In this document: in pieces, positions 17,887 through 26,606 of the stretch
How positions within the stretch are numbered: position 1 is the stretch's first letter
How the letters are laid out: the number at the start of each line of letters is the position of its first letter
NCBI RefSeq assembly: GCF_030063335.1
Contig: NZ_JASISW010000001.1
Location: forward strand, 186,001-250,000
DNA from: Rhodococcus sp. G-MC3
Lineage (GTDB): Bacteria > Actinomycetota > Actinomycetes > Mycobacteriales > Mycobacteriaceae
Reading direction: 5' to 3'
Length of the DNA: 64,000 nt
The notes under the pieces: generated by a model
Database searches by the model: none
The model's input: the letters and a program-made list of their open reading frames with translations, nothing else
What the model was told of the DNA's origin: nothing
Made by a program: the position numbers and the translations under genes

Positions 17887-19053
17887 TCAGTTCTCCGCCG
17901 CCAACTGTCCACATGCTGCTGCGATCTCCTGGCCGCGAGTGTCTCGGACCGTACACGAAACACCCTGTGCAATAACTCTTCTCACAAATTCCCGCTCGAC
18001 ATCCTTTGGGCTGGCGTCCCATTCGCTTCCCGGCGTGGGGTTGAGCGGAATCAGATTGACGTGCACGCGCGAGCCGAGGGCCTTGTGCAGTTTCTTTCCG
18101 AGCAAGTCCGCCCGCCACGGCTGATCGTTGACGTTCTTGATCATCGCGTACTCGATGGACACCCGCCGACCCGTCTGATCGGCGTAATAGCGCGCCGCAG
18201 ACAGGACCTCGGCGATGGACCACCGGTTGTTGACGGGCACCAGCGTGTCGCGTAATTCGTCGTCGGGCGTGTGGAGCGAGACCGCCAACGTCACCGAAAG
18301 TCCTTCGTCGGCAAGCTTGCGGATAGCAGGCGCCAGCCCGACGGTCGATACCGTCACCGAACGCTGGGACAAACCGAGACCGTCCGGTGCAGGCGAGACG
18401 ATTTTGCGGACCGCTGCAACGACGCGCTTGTAATTGGCAAGCGGTTCACCCATCCCCATGAACACCACGTTCGAGAGGCGGCCTTCTCCGCCCGCCACAG
18501 CGCCATCACGTAAATCTGCGGCGGCGGAACGCACCTGATCGACGATCTCGGCCGTCGAGAGATTTCGATCGAGACCACCCTGGCCCGTCGCGCAGAAGGG
18601 ACACGCCATCCCGCAGCCTGCCTGACTGGAAATACAGAGTGTCGCGCGATCCGGGTAACGCATCAAAACGCTCTCGAGCAGCGTGCCGTCGTTCGCCTTC
18701 CACAACGTTTTGCGAGTCTCTCCGTCGTCGCAGCTCAGGTGCTTGATCGCCGTCAGCAACGGAGGGAACAGGTCTGCGCCCACCTTCTCGCGTACGGACG
18801 CCGGAAGATCCGTCATCTTCGTCGTGTCGGCCTCGAGCCTGCCGTAGTAGTGCCGTGCAAGCTGATCCGCACGGAATGCGGGAAGTCCGAGTTCTTGGAC
18901 GGCAGCCTTGAGACCCTCACGATCGAGATCGGCCAGGTGACGACGGGGCATACCGCGTCGCTTGTCCTCGAACACCAAGGGGAGGGCAACCCGGCCCTTC
19001 TGCGAGGGGTTCTCGGCTGCTGGTGCGTCGGATGCAGTAACGGAGTCGCTCAT
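17887..19053 (-). CDS. rlmN: Dual-specificity 23S rRNA/tRNA adenine C2-methyltransferase
   Basis: Radical SAM enzyme that methylates C2 of A2503 in 23S rRNA and A37 in some tRNAs. The 388-residue protein contains the cluster-binding CxxxCxxC in [18 protein letters not shown], the SAM-binding [12 protein letters not shown], and the C-terminal catalytic Cys region [20 protein letters not shown] disordered 20-residue N-terminal segment precedes the domain. It is divergent from the LapA-domain gene, and a palindrome sits in the intergenic space. Confidence 0.96.
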   Translation of the reverse strand: MSDSVTASDAPAAENPSQKGRVALPLVFEDKRRGMPRRHLADLDREGLKAAVQELGLPAFRADQLARHYYGRLEADTTKMTDLPASVREKVGADLFPPLLTAIKHLSCDDGETRKTLWKANDGTLLESVLMRYPDRATLCISSQAGCGMACPFCATGQGGLDRNLSTAEIVDQVRSAAADLRDGAVAGGEGRLSNVVFMGMGEPLANYKRVVAAVRKIVSPAPDGLGLSQRSVTVSTVGLAPAIRKLADEGLSVTLAVSLHTPDDELRDTLVPVNNRWSIAEVLSAARYYADQTGRRVSIEYAMIKNVNDQPWRADLLGKKLHKALGSRVHVNLIPLNPTPGSEWDASPKDVEREFVRRVIAQGVSCTVRDTRGQEIAAACGQLAAEN

Positions 19054-19080
19054 AATATCTCCCAGTGTCCCACTAGTACG

Positions 19081-19104
19081 CGATCTGTCCTATTCAACAG
19101 ATCG
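19081..19104. promoter_or_regulatory. Inverted repeat upstream of rlmN
   Basis: CGATCTGT and ACAGATCG form a perfect 8-bp inverted repeat separated by eight bases, 28 bases upstream of the rlmN start codon in the divergent rlmN/LapA-domain intergenic region. It could be an operator or a hairpin in the rlmN leader. No regulator is identified. Confidence 0.4.
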
Positions 19105-19199
19105 GATCGTCGAAGCTGTTTCCAGTCCGATGCGCGGGGGTAACCGAATCGACAGCAGATGCGCGTGCATTCGACGCCCGCGTGCGAAAGGATAAGACA

Positions 19200-19622
19200 A
19201 TGTCCACACCAGCAGGCGGTCGCCACGACGGCTCTCCGCTCGAGCCGTCGAGTGTTCCCGCAACGTATGACGATTCGGCCCATTCGCCGATCACCACACC
19301 GGATTCAGACGATCACAGCGCCCCCGATCCAGAAGCCGTGCGCGACACCAGGCGGCCCGCCGGACAGTCGCCCGCAGGTATCGCACATACCAAAGCGGCG
19401 GCTACCTGGACAGGACTGGTCGTCGGCGCGATCGTTCTGGTCATCCTTCTGGTGTTCATTCTGCAGAATCTCGATGCCGTTCCGGTGAGCATTTTCGTGT
19501 GGACATTCCAGTTGCCCTTGGGCGTTTCCATGTTGCTGGCGGCGATCGCGGGCGCGCTCGTGATGGCGTTGGCCGGCGGGGTACGAATCCTTCAGATCCG
19601 ACGGGCAGCAAAGCTTAAGTAA
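19200..19622 (+). CDS. LapA-domain (DUF1049) membrane protein
   Basis: A 140-residue protein. A hydrophilic, disordered N-terminal region of about 70 residues is followed by two membrane helices (WTGLVVGAIVLVILLVFIL and GVSMLLAAIAGALVMALAGG) joined by the QNLDAVPVSIFVWTFQLPLG loop typical of the lipopolysaccharide-assembly-protein-A (LapA/DUF1049) domain, and a basic tail. ATG 19200 is chosen because AAAGGA lies seven bases upstream. In actinobacteria the function is not established. Confidence 0.8.
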   Translation: MSTPAGGRHDGSPLEPSSVPATYDDSAHSPITTPDSDDHSAPDPEAVRDTRRPAGQSPAGIAHTKAAATWTGLVVGAIVLVILLVFILQNLDAVPVSIFVWTFQLPLGVSMLLAAIAGALVMALAGGVRILQIRRAAKLK

Positions 19623-19727
19623 TGTCCAAGTAATCATTGAACCGGTGAACACTATGCACAGAAGCTGGCGGTGTCGAACTGAATCGATCACGCTAGTGGT
19701 GCCCTACCTCACCGCAAGGAGCCTGAC

Positions 19728-20579
19728 GTGACCACTTTCATGGAGACCCCAGTGACATCTGGAGTGGCGCCCGAGCGCGCACGCTCGTGGTTGTTGGTCC
19801 CAGCGACCAAGCCCGAGACTTTCTCGACTGCAACCGAATCCGATGTCGACGCAGTAATCCTCGACATCGAGGATGCCGTGGCCCCCGGCGCAAAGCCTGC
19901 CGCGCGCAACGCCGTCGTGGCCTGGCTCGAAGCCGGCAACTCTGCATGGGTCAGGGTCAACGACGCAACCACATCGTTCTGGGCCGACGATTTGGCAGCA
20001 CTGTCCGGCCTCGCGGGGCTCGCGGGAATCATGCTGGCGAAGACTGAAAGCGGAAGCCAGGTCGAGGCCACTGCCGCACGCCTCGCCAAGGGCACCCGCA
20101 TCCTCGCACTCGTCGAATCCGCGATGGGGCTCGAAGCCACTCCCGAGATTGCACGGGCCGACTCGACATTCCGTCTCGCCTTCGGAAGCGGGGACTTTCG
20201 ACGCGACACCGGCATGAGCGACGAGCCACTTGCGATGGCGTACCCGCGCTCCCGACTGGTCGTGTCGAGCCGAGCCGCTCGGCTACCTGGACCGATCGAC
20301 GGCCCGACACTGACGGCCAACGAGAGCATCCTCGCTCGCGACTCGGCCCTCACTCTGTCGATGGGCATGACCGGCAAGCTGTGTATGCACAGCGAGCAGG
20401 CTCCGACCGTCAACCGCGAACTCGCGCCCGCACCGAGCGACGTCACATGGGCCGACGATGTCGTCGACGCCTTGGGCGCCGATGGTTCCAGAGTCAAGGA
20501 TGGAAGCGACCTACCGCGACTGGCGAAGGCACTCAAGATTCGTGAAGCCGCCGTGATCTTCGGCGTCAACGCAGGCTAG
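19728..20579 (+). CDS. HpcH/HpaI aldolase / citrate lyase beta-like protein (CoA ester lyase)
   Basis: A 283-residue TIM-barrel enzyme of the citrate lyase beta/malyl-CoA lyase family. Visible are the phosphate/CoA-binding Arg region RARSWLLVPATKPETF, DAVILDIEDAVAPGAK, and the Mg ligands in ALVESAMGLEATPEI (Glu) and RLAFGSGDFRRDTG (Asp). A free-standing CitE-like protein without alpha or gamma subunits, as found in mycobacteria, usually cleaves or hydrolyses a CoA ester such as citramalyl- or malyl-CoA; the substrate here is undetermined. GTG start with AAGGAG six bases upstream. Converges on a methyltransferase gene with overlapping stops. Confidence 0.85.
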   Translation: MTTFMETPVTSGVAPERARSWLLVPATKPETFSTATESDVDAVILDIEDAVAPGAKPAARNAVVAWLEAGNSAWVRVNDATTSFWADDLAALSGLAGLAGIMLAKTESGSQVEATAARLAKGTRILALVESAMGLEATPEIARADSTFRLAFGSGDFRRDTGMSDEPLAMAYPRSRLVVSSRAARLPGPIDGPTLTANESILARDSALTLSMGMTGKLCMHSEQAPTVNRELAPAPSDVTWADDVVDALGADGSRVKDGSDLPRLAKALKIREAAVIFGVNAG

Positions 20580-21289
20580 ATCAGTTCGAGTCCGGTCGGC
20601 TTGCGGCGCCAATGGATTCTGTATCGCACATCGATGTCGAGGCCAGGGATGCTCCGAGCAGCCCTGGCCGCCGTGCGTTCGGTGAACTCGATGCCGAGCA
20701 CGTCCCGCAGAATGCGGCGGCTGCCGAATCTCCACACCGTCTCGACACGTTCGAGATCGAAACCCTGGGCTGAGAAGAATGCTTCCACCGCGGCACAGTC
20801 GTACTGCGGCAGATCGGAGCGCATCCAGTCTCCGTAAGGAGATGCCGACACATCGAGGTCCACGACCATCAAAATTCCGCCGGGCTCGAGAACGCGCATG
20901 GCCTCGGTGATGCCAGGGCCGCACCCGACACCGAAGAAGTACGCGGTCCTCGCGTGGACGATGTTTACCGACGAGTCCTCCAGCGGCAGCGACTCTGCGT
21001 GACCCGGACGAACGTCGACATTGGCGAGGGTGGCCGTGCGCCTTCGAGCGGCCCGCACCAACGGCGCATGAGGCTCTACACCCACGACCTGAGCAGCTTT
21101 CGCTGCAAACGTGGGTAGGTGGTAACCGGTCCCGCACCCGACGTCCACGATCGTGCGACCGTGCCACGGGGCAATCCGGTTCAACGCGGTGGGGATCCGG
21201 CCGTCTACGTCCTGGGCGTCGTTCTCCGCCTCGTACAGCCGTGGCCAGTGCCAGATATTGGGACTGGGAATTGTTCTCGCGTCGGTCAC
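20576..21289 (-). CDS. Class I SAM-dependent methyltransferase
   Basis: A 237-residue Rossmann-fold methyltransferase: motif I TIVDVGCGTGYHLPTF, acidic loop VVGVEPHAPLVRAA, motif II ESLPLEDSSVNIVHARTAYF and the LEPGGILMVVDLD strand. The remainder (SPYGDWMRSDLPQYDCAAVEAFF, then WRFGSRRILRDVLGIEF) does not reveal a known substrate class. The start overlaps the 3' end of cdsA, so it is probably the last gene of the rpsB-tsf-pyrH-frr-cdsA direction of transcription. Confidence 0.85.
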   Translation of the reverse strand: MTDARTIPSPNIWHWPRLYEAENDAQDVDGRIPTALNRIAPWHGRTIVDVGCGTGYHLPTFAAKAAQVVGVEPHAPLVRAARRRTATLANVDVRPGHAESLPLEDSSVNIVHARTAYFFGVGCGPGITEAMRVLEPGGILMVVDLDVSASPYGDWMRSDLPQYDCAAVEAFFSAQGFDLERVETVWRFGSRRILRDVLGIEFTERTAARAARSIPGLDIDVRYRIHWRRKPTGLELI

Positions 21290-22269
21290 AGCAGGATGGT
21301 GAAGACCAACCAGGCGACGAACGCGGACGGGAGCAGCGAATCGAGACGATCCATGATGCCACCGTGCCCCGGAAGCAAAGTCCCCATGTCCTTGATTCGA
21401 AGATCTCGTTTGACCTGCGACTCGATCAGGTCACCGAGAGTTCCCGTCACGACGAGCACGACGCCGAGCAGGACACCGATCATCGAGTTCGCTTCGAGAA
21501 TGAGGGTGACCGTGAGAAGTGACCCGATGATGCAGAAAAGCAGAGAACCTGCGAGTCCCTCCCAGGACTTCTTAGGGCTGATCGCAGGCGCCATCGGATG
21601 CTTGCCGAACAGCACCCCGGCGACGTACCCACCGACGTCGGAGCACACCACTGCAATCAGGAACACCAACACACGGCCGGCCCCCTGGTCGTCCAGGACC
21701 ATCAAGACCGCGAACGAGGCAAGCAGCGGTAGCCAGCAGGCAACGAGGATGGTCACTGCGAGTTCGCGAAGATAGTTTTTGGGAGCAGATCCGAGTCCCT
21801 GCTGCAGCAGCAACCACACCATGCAGACCAGAACCGTTGCGGCTGTGGCGCTCAACACACCCGTAGTCCCCCACGGCCATGCCAGCCAGATGATTGCCTG
21901 TCCACCGAGGATGAGCGGTATCCGTGGGACGAGCACACCGGCCTCACGAAGCCGCTTGGACACCTCGTAAGTGGCGACGGCCAACGCAACTGCAACGACG
22001 CCGATCCAGACCAGAGGCGCGAACACCATGATGAGGATCAGCGAAATTCCCAGTCCGCCGCCCACTCCGATGGCCGCCGGCAGGTTGCGTCCGGCCTTGC
22101 CCGTTGCAGGCGTGCTTTCGGGCCGAGTCGTTGTGTCGGGAGCCGAATCGCGCAGCTGGGTCGAATCAGTGCCTTCGGCCGAATCGGAACCATCCGACCC
22201 CGACGAATCGGGTACGGCCGAATCAGCTGGTCGTTCCGATCCCACCACGACGCCATCTCCTTGCTTCAT
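21286..22269 (-). CDS. cdsA: Phosphatidate cytidylyltransferase (CDP-diacylglycerol synthase)
   Basis: Makes CDP-diacylglycerol from CTP and phosphatidic acid, the precursor for cardiolipin, phosphatidylinositol and its mannosides. The 327-residue protein has a Ser/Asp-rich cytoplasmic N-terminus of about 60 residues, roughly eight membrane helices, and the family signature SPKKSWEGLAGS followed by GDLIESQVKRDLRIKDMG and LLPGHGGIMDRLDS. It follows frr by 31 bases with a GGGGAG ribosome site, the conserved actinobacterial order. Confidence 0.96.
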   Translation of the reverse strand: MKQGDGVVVGSERPADSAVPDSSGSDGSDSAEGTDSTQLRDSAPDTTTRPESTPATGKAGRNLPAAIGVGGGLGISLILIMVFAPLVWIGVVAVALAVATYEVSKRLREAGVLVPRIPLILGGQAIIWLAWPWGTTGVLSATAATVLVCMVWLLLQQGLGSAPKNYLRELAVTILVACWLPLLASFAVLMVLDDQGAGRVLVFLIAVVCSDVGGYVAGVLFGKHPMAPAISPKKSWEGLAGSLLFCIIGSLLTVTLILEANSMIGVLLGVVLVVTGTLGDLIESQVKRDLRIKDMGTLLPGHGGIMDRLDSLLPSAFVAWLVFTILL

Positions 22270-22300
22270 TCTTGCTCCCCGGACGCTTCTCTGAACGAGG

Positions 22301-22858
22301 TCAGACCTCCATCAGATCGGCTTCTTTGCGCTTGACGAGTTCGTCGATCGACGCGGTGTACTTCGAGGTGGTCTTGTCGAGATCGTTCTCGGCGCGTACC
22401 ACCTCGTCCTCACCGGCCTCGCCGTCCTTCTGGATGCGCTTGAGCTCCTCCATGGTCTTGCGACGCACACTGCGGATGGAGACCTTGGCGTCCTCGCCTT
22501 TTCCCTTGGCCTGCTTGACGAATTCGCGACGCCGCTCCTCTGTCAGTTGAGGGACGCCGATTCGGATCAGGTTGCCGTCGTTCGTTGGGTTCACACCCAG
22601 GTCCGAATTGCGGATCGCAGTCTCGATCGGCCCTAGTTGAGCGGGCTCGTACGGCTTGATGACGACGAGCCTGGCTTCGGGAACGCTGATACTCGAGATC
22701 TGCGTGATCGGCGTCGGGGCACCGTAGTACTCGATGACGATGCGATTGAACATGCCGGGGTTTGCTCGTCCCGTTCGGATGGACGACAGGTCGTCACGTG
22801 CGACGGAGACCGCCTTCTCCATTTTTTCTTCTGCGTCGAAGAGCGCTTCGTCGATCAC
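22301..22858 (-). CDS. frr: Ribosome recycling factor
   Basis: Splits post-termination ribosomes with EF-G. The 185-residue, mostly helical protein has the expected [25 protein letters not shown] segment and the C-terminal [18 protein letters not shown] helix. GTG start with GGAGG upstream. It lies 76 bases after pyrH. Confidence 0.97.
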   Translation of the reverse strand: MIDEALFDAEEKMEKAVSVARDDLSSIRTGRANPGMFNRIVIEYYGAPTPITQISSISVPEARLVVIKPYEPAQLGPIETAIRNSDLGVNPTNDGNLIRIGVPQLTEERRREFVKQAKGKGEDAKVSIRSVRRKTMEELKRIQKDGEAGEDEVVRAENDLDKTTSKYTASIDELVKRKEADLMEV

Positions 22859-22934
22859 GGTCTGTCCTCCATCGTCTTCGCTGGTGTTCCAGCATCTGCA
22901 CGGTCGTTCGCTGCTGTGGTCGGCATTCGCACGG

Positions 22935-23663
22935 TCACGAGGTGACCAGGGTTCCGATACTTTCCCCCGCCACCGCGCGCGCGATGTTTCCTTGTGTCAG
23001 GAGGTTGAACACCATGATCGGCATTTGATTGTCCATACACAGACTGAACGCGGTTGCGTCGGCAACCTTCAGTCCCTTCTCGATCACCTGACGATGGGTG
23101 ATGGAGTCGTACATCGTGGCGTCGGGATCCACTTTGGGATCCGCCGAGTACACACCGTCGACGGCCTTGGCCATCAGAAGTACCTCGGCCCCGATCTCCA
23201 GGGCCCTCTGTGCGGCGGTCGTATCGGTGGAGAAGTACGGCATTCCCATGCCTGCACCGAAAATTACGACGCGCCCCTTTTCGAGATGTCTACGGGCACG
23301 AAGGGGAAGATAGGGTTCGGCGACCTGGCCCATGGTGATGGCGGTCTGCACGCGGGTGGCGACGCCTTGCTTCTCGAGGAAATCCTGCAATGCCAGACAG
23401 TTCATGACTGTTCCGAGCATGCCCATGTAATCGGACCGGGAACGGTCCATTCCTCGCTGCTGCAGTTCGGCGCCACGGAAGAAGTTGCCACCGCCGATGA
23501 CGACGGCAACCTGAACACCAGTGGCGACTACCTCCGCGATCTGCTCAGCCACGTTGTTGACGACGTCCGGATCGAGGCCTACCTGGCCTCCACCGAACAT
23601 CTCACCACCCAGCTTGAGCATCACACGCTTGAAGCCGGGGCGGTCGGTGGCGGGATCGGTCAT
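22935..23663 (-). CDS. pyrH: UMP kinase
   Basis: Phosphorylates UMP to UDP in pyrimidine nucleotide synthesis. The 242-residue amino-acid-kinase-fold protein shows [13 protein letters not shown] at the N-terminus, [32 protein letters not shown] and [19 protein letters not shown] start with GAGGAG upstream. A strong hairpin separates it from tsf, so pyrH-frr-cdsA may form its own transcription unit with some read-through. Confidence 0.97.
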   Translation of the reverse strand: MTDPATDRPGFKRVMLKLGGEMFGGGQVGLDPDVVNNVAEQIAEVVATGVQVAVVIGGGNFFRGAELQQRGMDRSRSDYMGMLGTVMNCLALQDFLEKQGVATRVQTAITMGQVAEPYLPLRARRHLEKGRVVIFGAGMGMPYFSTDTTAAQRALEIGAEVLLMAKAVDGVYSADPKVDPDATMYDSITHRQVIEKGLKVADATAFSLCMDNQMPIMVFNLLTQGNIARAVAGESIGTLVTS

Positions 23664-23806
23664 TGCTCTCCTCGGTTCTCGCCTGTCGAATGCGCACGGT
23701 GAATCTCGGGGCGCTTGAAAACACCCTCACCCTCATCCTGCCTTATCGGAGTCGCGATGGACGAAACCGCCCACGACGCGCCCGAAAAGGAACTTCCTTC
23801 GCTTAC

Positions 23807-23851
23807 GACGATGCCGTCCGCTCGACCCGAGGTCGCGCGGACGGCATCGTC
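23807..23851 (-). terminator. Strong hairpin downstream of tsf
   Basis: A perfect 15-bp stem (GACGATGCCGTCCGC / GCGGACGGCATCGTC) with a 15-base loop lies between the tsf stop and pyrH. There is no T-run, as is common for actinobacterial terminators. It should terminate or attenuate rpsB-tsf transcription, or stabilise its 3' end. Confidence 0.8.
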
Positions 23852-23875
23852 ACCAGCTGTGTTCAGCTCGAAAAA

Positions 23876-24700
23876 TCAGCTTGCGCCGACCTCGAACCGC
23901 GAGAAACGGGTGATCTTCACACCTGCATTGTCGAGGATCGCCTTGACGGTCTTCTTCGAATCCTGCACGGAAGACTGCTCGGTGAGCACGACGTCCTTGA
24001 AGAACCCGTTGACACGGCCTTCGATGATCTTCGGCAGAGCCTGCTCGGGCTTGCCTTCCTCGCGGGCGGTCTCTTCGGCGATACGACGCTCGGTGGCGAC
24101 GACCTCTTCGGGGACCTCGTCACGAGTGACGTACTTCGCCTTGAGTGCAGCCACCTGCATCGCGGCAGCGCGAGCGGCCTCCGCAGCGGCATCGCCCTCA
24201 CCGGTGTACTCGACGAGCACGCCGACGGCAGGAGGAAGATCCGCGCTGCGCTTGTGCAGGTAGGTGGCCACCGGTCCGTCGTAGGACACGACGCGACGAA
24301 GCTCCAGCTTCTCGCCGATCTTGGCCGACAACTCACCGAGTGCGACCTCGACAGTCTTGCCACCGAGATCGAGCGCGCTCAGCGCTGCCACGTCGGCCGG
24401 CTTCCCCTCGGCTGCAACTGCGGCAACCGAATCGGCGAAGGCCTGGAACTCTTCGTTCTTGGCAACGAAGTCGGTCTCGGAGTTGATCTCGAGCAGGACG
24501 CCACCCTTGGCGACGACCAGACCCTCGGCGGTGGACCGCTCGGCACGCTTGCCGACGTCCTTCGCGCCCTTGATGCGCAGCTGCTCGACGGCCTTGTCGA
24601 AATCTCCGTCGCTCTCTGCGAGCGCGTTCTTGCAATCCATCATTCCGGAGCCGGTGAGCTCACGGAGCCGCTTGACGTCAGCGGCGGTGTAGTTCGCCAT
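23876..24700 (-). CDS. tsf: Translation elongation factor Ts
   Basis: Nucleotide exchange factor for EF-Tu. The protein begins at ATG 24700 ([20 protein letters not shown]), with GGAGG upstream, and is 274 residues long. Signature segments are [18 protein letters not shown] and [16 protein letters not shown]. The longer open frame upstream is intergenic sequence. It is the second gene of rpsB-tsf, separated from rpsB by a hairpin followed by T residues. Confidence 0.97.
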   Translation of the reverse strand: MANYTAADVKRLRELTGSGMMDCKNALAESDGDFDKAVEQLRIKGAKDVGKRAERSTAEGLVVAKGGVLLEINSETDFVAKNEEFQAFADSVAAVAAEGKPADVAALSALDLGGKTVEVALGELSAKIGEKLELRRVVSYDGPVATYLHKRSADLPPAVGVLVEYTGEGDAAAEAARAAAMQVAALKAKYVTRDEVPEEVVATERRIAEETAREEGKPEQALPKIIEGRVNGFFKDVVLTEQSSVQDSKKTVKAILDNAGVKITRFSRFEVGAS

Positions 24701-24757
24701 GTTGAGCGAGCCTCCTCGAATGCTGTTGGTGGGCAGAGCTGGAAAGGGTCGATTCGC

Positions 24758-24800
24758 AGAAAAGGCCCCGACCGGATCGATTTCTGCTCCGGTCGGGACC
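24758..24800 (-). terminator. Intercistronic terminator/attenuator between rpsB and tsf
   Basis: On the minus strand a 10-bp stem (CCCGACCGGA / TCCGGTCGGG) with an 11-base loop is followed by GGCCTTTTCT. This is a typical partial terminator in the rpsB-tsf gap and would make tsf output lower than, or separately controlled from, rpsB. Confidence 0.8.
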
Positions 24801-24807
24801 TGTTCGA

Positions 24808-25728
24808 TCAAGCCTGTGTTGCAGGTGCTTCCGCGGCAGGCGCTTCTGCTGCTGCAGCATCGGCGGGAGCCTCGACTGCGGGAGCCTCGACTGCGGGAGC
24901 CTCGGCTGCGGGAGCCTCGGCTGCGGCTTCCTGCGTGGCCTCGGCTGCGGGCGATGCCTGAGCGAGCTGCTCGAGCTCCCACTCGGCGAGAGGCTCGCCT
25001 GCGCCGACCTCGGGCTTGGCGTCGGATGCGGTGTTGAGTCCCGCACGAGCCTGAACGCCTTCGGCGACAGCCGATGCGACAACCTTGGTCAGCAACGCAG
25101 CGGAACGAATCGCGTCGTCGTTACCCGGGATCGGGTAGTCGACGAGGTCGGGGTCGCAGTTGGTGTCCAGGATCGCAATGACCGGGATCTTCAGCTTGCG
25201 AGCCTCGCCGACGGCGATGTGCTCCTTGTTGGTGTCGACGATCCAGATGGCCGAAGGAACCTTGGCCATGTCACGGATACCACCGAGGGTGCGATCCAAC
25301 TTGGTCATCTCACGCGTGAGCATGAGGATTTCCTTCTTGGTGCGTCCCTCGAAGCCACCGGTCTGCTCCATTGCCTCGAGCTCCTTGAGGCGGAGAAGGC
25401 GCTTGTGGACCGTCTGGAAGTTGGTGAGCATTCCACCGAGCCAGCGCTGGTTCACGTACGGCATGCCGACGCGGGTTGCCTCAGCGGCGATGGACTCCTG
25501 CGCCTGCTTCTTGGTGCCGACGAACAGGACCGTTCCGCCGTGGGCAACAGTCTCCTTGACAAACTCGTAGGCCTTGTCGATGAAGGTCAGAGTCTGCTGC
25601 AAGTCGATGATGTAGATGCCGTTGCGGTCGGTGAAGATGAATCGCTTCATCTTCGGGTTCCAGCGACGGGTCTGGTGTCCGAAGTGTGTGCCGCTGTCAA
25701 GCAGCTGCTTCATGGTTACTACAGCCAT
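24808..25728 (-). CDS. rpsB: 30S ribosomal protein S2
   Basis: Starts at ATG 25728 ([20 protein letters not shown]); 306 residues. The S2 core is complete ([20 protein letters not shown], then [12 protein letters not shown] and [20 protein letters not shown]). About 45 extra residues at the C-terminus are an Ala/Glu/Pro-rich tail with repeats of EAPAV, encoded by a 15-bp tandem repeat. Such tails occur in actinobacterial S2 but their length varies. The upstream open frame to 26013 is leader DNA, not protein. Confidence 0.97.
   Translation of the reverse strand: MAVVTMKQLLDSGTHFGHQTRRWNPKMKRFIFTDRNGIYIIDLQQTLTFIDKAYEFVKETVAHGGTVLFVGTKKQAQESIAAEATRVGMPYVNQRWLGGMLTNFQTVHKRLLRLKELEAMEQTGGFEGRTKKEILMLTREMTKLDRTLGGIRDMAKVPSAIWIVDTNKEHIAVGEARKLKIPVIAILDTNCDPDLVDYPIPGNDDAIRSAALLTKVVASAVAEGVQARAGLNTASDAKPEVGAGEPLAEWELEQLAQASPAAEATQEAAAEAPAAEAPAVEAPAVEAPADAAAAEAPAAEAPATQA
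24865..24924 (-). repeat. 15-bp tandem repeat, four copies, in the 3' end of rpsB
   Basis: Four in-frame copies of GGGAGCCTCGACTGC (plus strand; the last two have one change), encoding the [10 protein letters not shown] repeats of the S2 tail. Confidence 0.9.
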
Positions 25729-26064
25729 GGCTGAATAACTCGCTTTCGTTGCCGGTTGATGCAGGATGCCGGTGTGACACCTCTGCCCTGGCGGCCGCTG
25801 GCTGCCGGACCCACTTCGGTGAAGCGGGACCGCCGACAACCGGACACAAAGCGAATACCACGTGTGGTGGACGCTTCGTTGCGCGGACGCGCGAAGTCGA
25901 CCCGTGCGGACACAGGTCGCCCGCTCAGTGTACGACCTCACGATGCCAGCGCCTAACCAGGCCCTTTGCCACAGGACTTTCTCCACCTGTGGATGAATCT
26001 GCCGGTTGTCCACAGTTGCTGATTCGTGACCTCATAGCGACCAGATCCCGGGAACACTGCACAC
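25729..26064 (-). promoter_or_regulatory. rpsB upstream region with leader hairpin, candidate promoter and DnaA-box-like sites
   Basis: This 336-base space between rpsB and the M23 gene has no coding sequence. A candidate rpsB promoter is TTAGGC and TACACT on the minus strand (25951-25956 and 25927-25932) with 18-base spacing. That leaves a leader of about 190 bases containing an 11-bp hairpin with one unpaired position and one G-U pair (25807-25831), a possible autoregulatory element. At 26006-26014 the plus strand has TTGTCCACA, the mycobacterial DnaA-box consensus, and at 25988-25996 the complement of TCATCCACA, a near match. No experimental support is implied. Confidence 0.45.
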
Positions 26065-26562
26065 ATGAATAGATTGCCGGCATTGCTTGCTGCGGCGTTG
26101 ATTTCAACATCGTCCGTCGCAACAGCTCATGCGGCACCCCCGACCACCGGTCGATTTCTGTGGCCACTGATTCCTCGACCAGCGATATCGAACGCGTTCG
26201 ATCCGCCGGAACGCGACTGGCTTCCCGGGCACCGCGGTGTCGACCTGGCCGGCGCCGAAGGTCAGGCCGTTCACGCCGTCGGCGACGGTGTCGTCGTATT
26301 CGCCGGCACCGTTGCGGGCAAACCCGTCGTATCGGTCGAGCACTCCAACGGCCTGCGGTCCACCTACGAACCGGTTCTTGCGACGCTGACTGCCGGGGCG
26401 CGCATCAGAGCCGGTGACGTACTCGGGCTGCTGCAGGCAGGCCACCCCGGATGCGCAGAGCCGTGTCTTCACTGGGGCCTGCGGCGTGATCGCGTCTACC
26501 TCGACCCACTGGGCCTGCTCGGGGCAACACCGATTCGACTCAAACCGTTGACAGCAGACTGA
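26065..26562 (+). CDS. Secreted M23-type (LytM-like) peptidase domain protein
   Basis: A 165-residue protein with a signal peptide (LLAAALISTSSVATAHA, cleavage near residue 23) followed by a single M23 domain. HRGVDL supplies the His and Asp zinc ligands, and VFAGTVAGKPVVSVEHSNGL is the usual beta-hairpin region. The last motif is PCLHWGL: the first His of the family HxH motif is Cys, while the zinc-binding second His is kept. Positional equivalent of Rv2891. It may be a weak or non-catalytic peptidoglycan-binding LytM protein. Confidence 0.85.
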   Translation: MNRLPALLAAALISTSSVATAHAAPPTTGRFLWPLIPRPAISNAFDPPERDWLPGHRGVDLAGAEGQAVHAVGDGVVVFAGTVAGKPVVSVEHSNGLRSTYEPVLATLTAGARIRAGDVLGLLQAGHPGCAEPCLHWGLRRDRVYLDPLGLLGATPIRLKPLTAD

Positions 26563-26606
26563 CCGAACTCGCAGACGACCGAGAAACGATGCACCCACGC
26601 CGCTGG

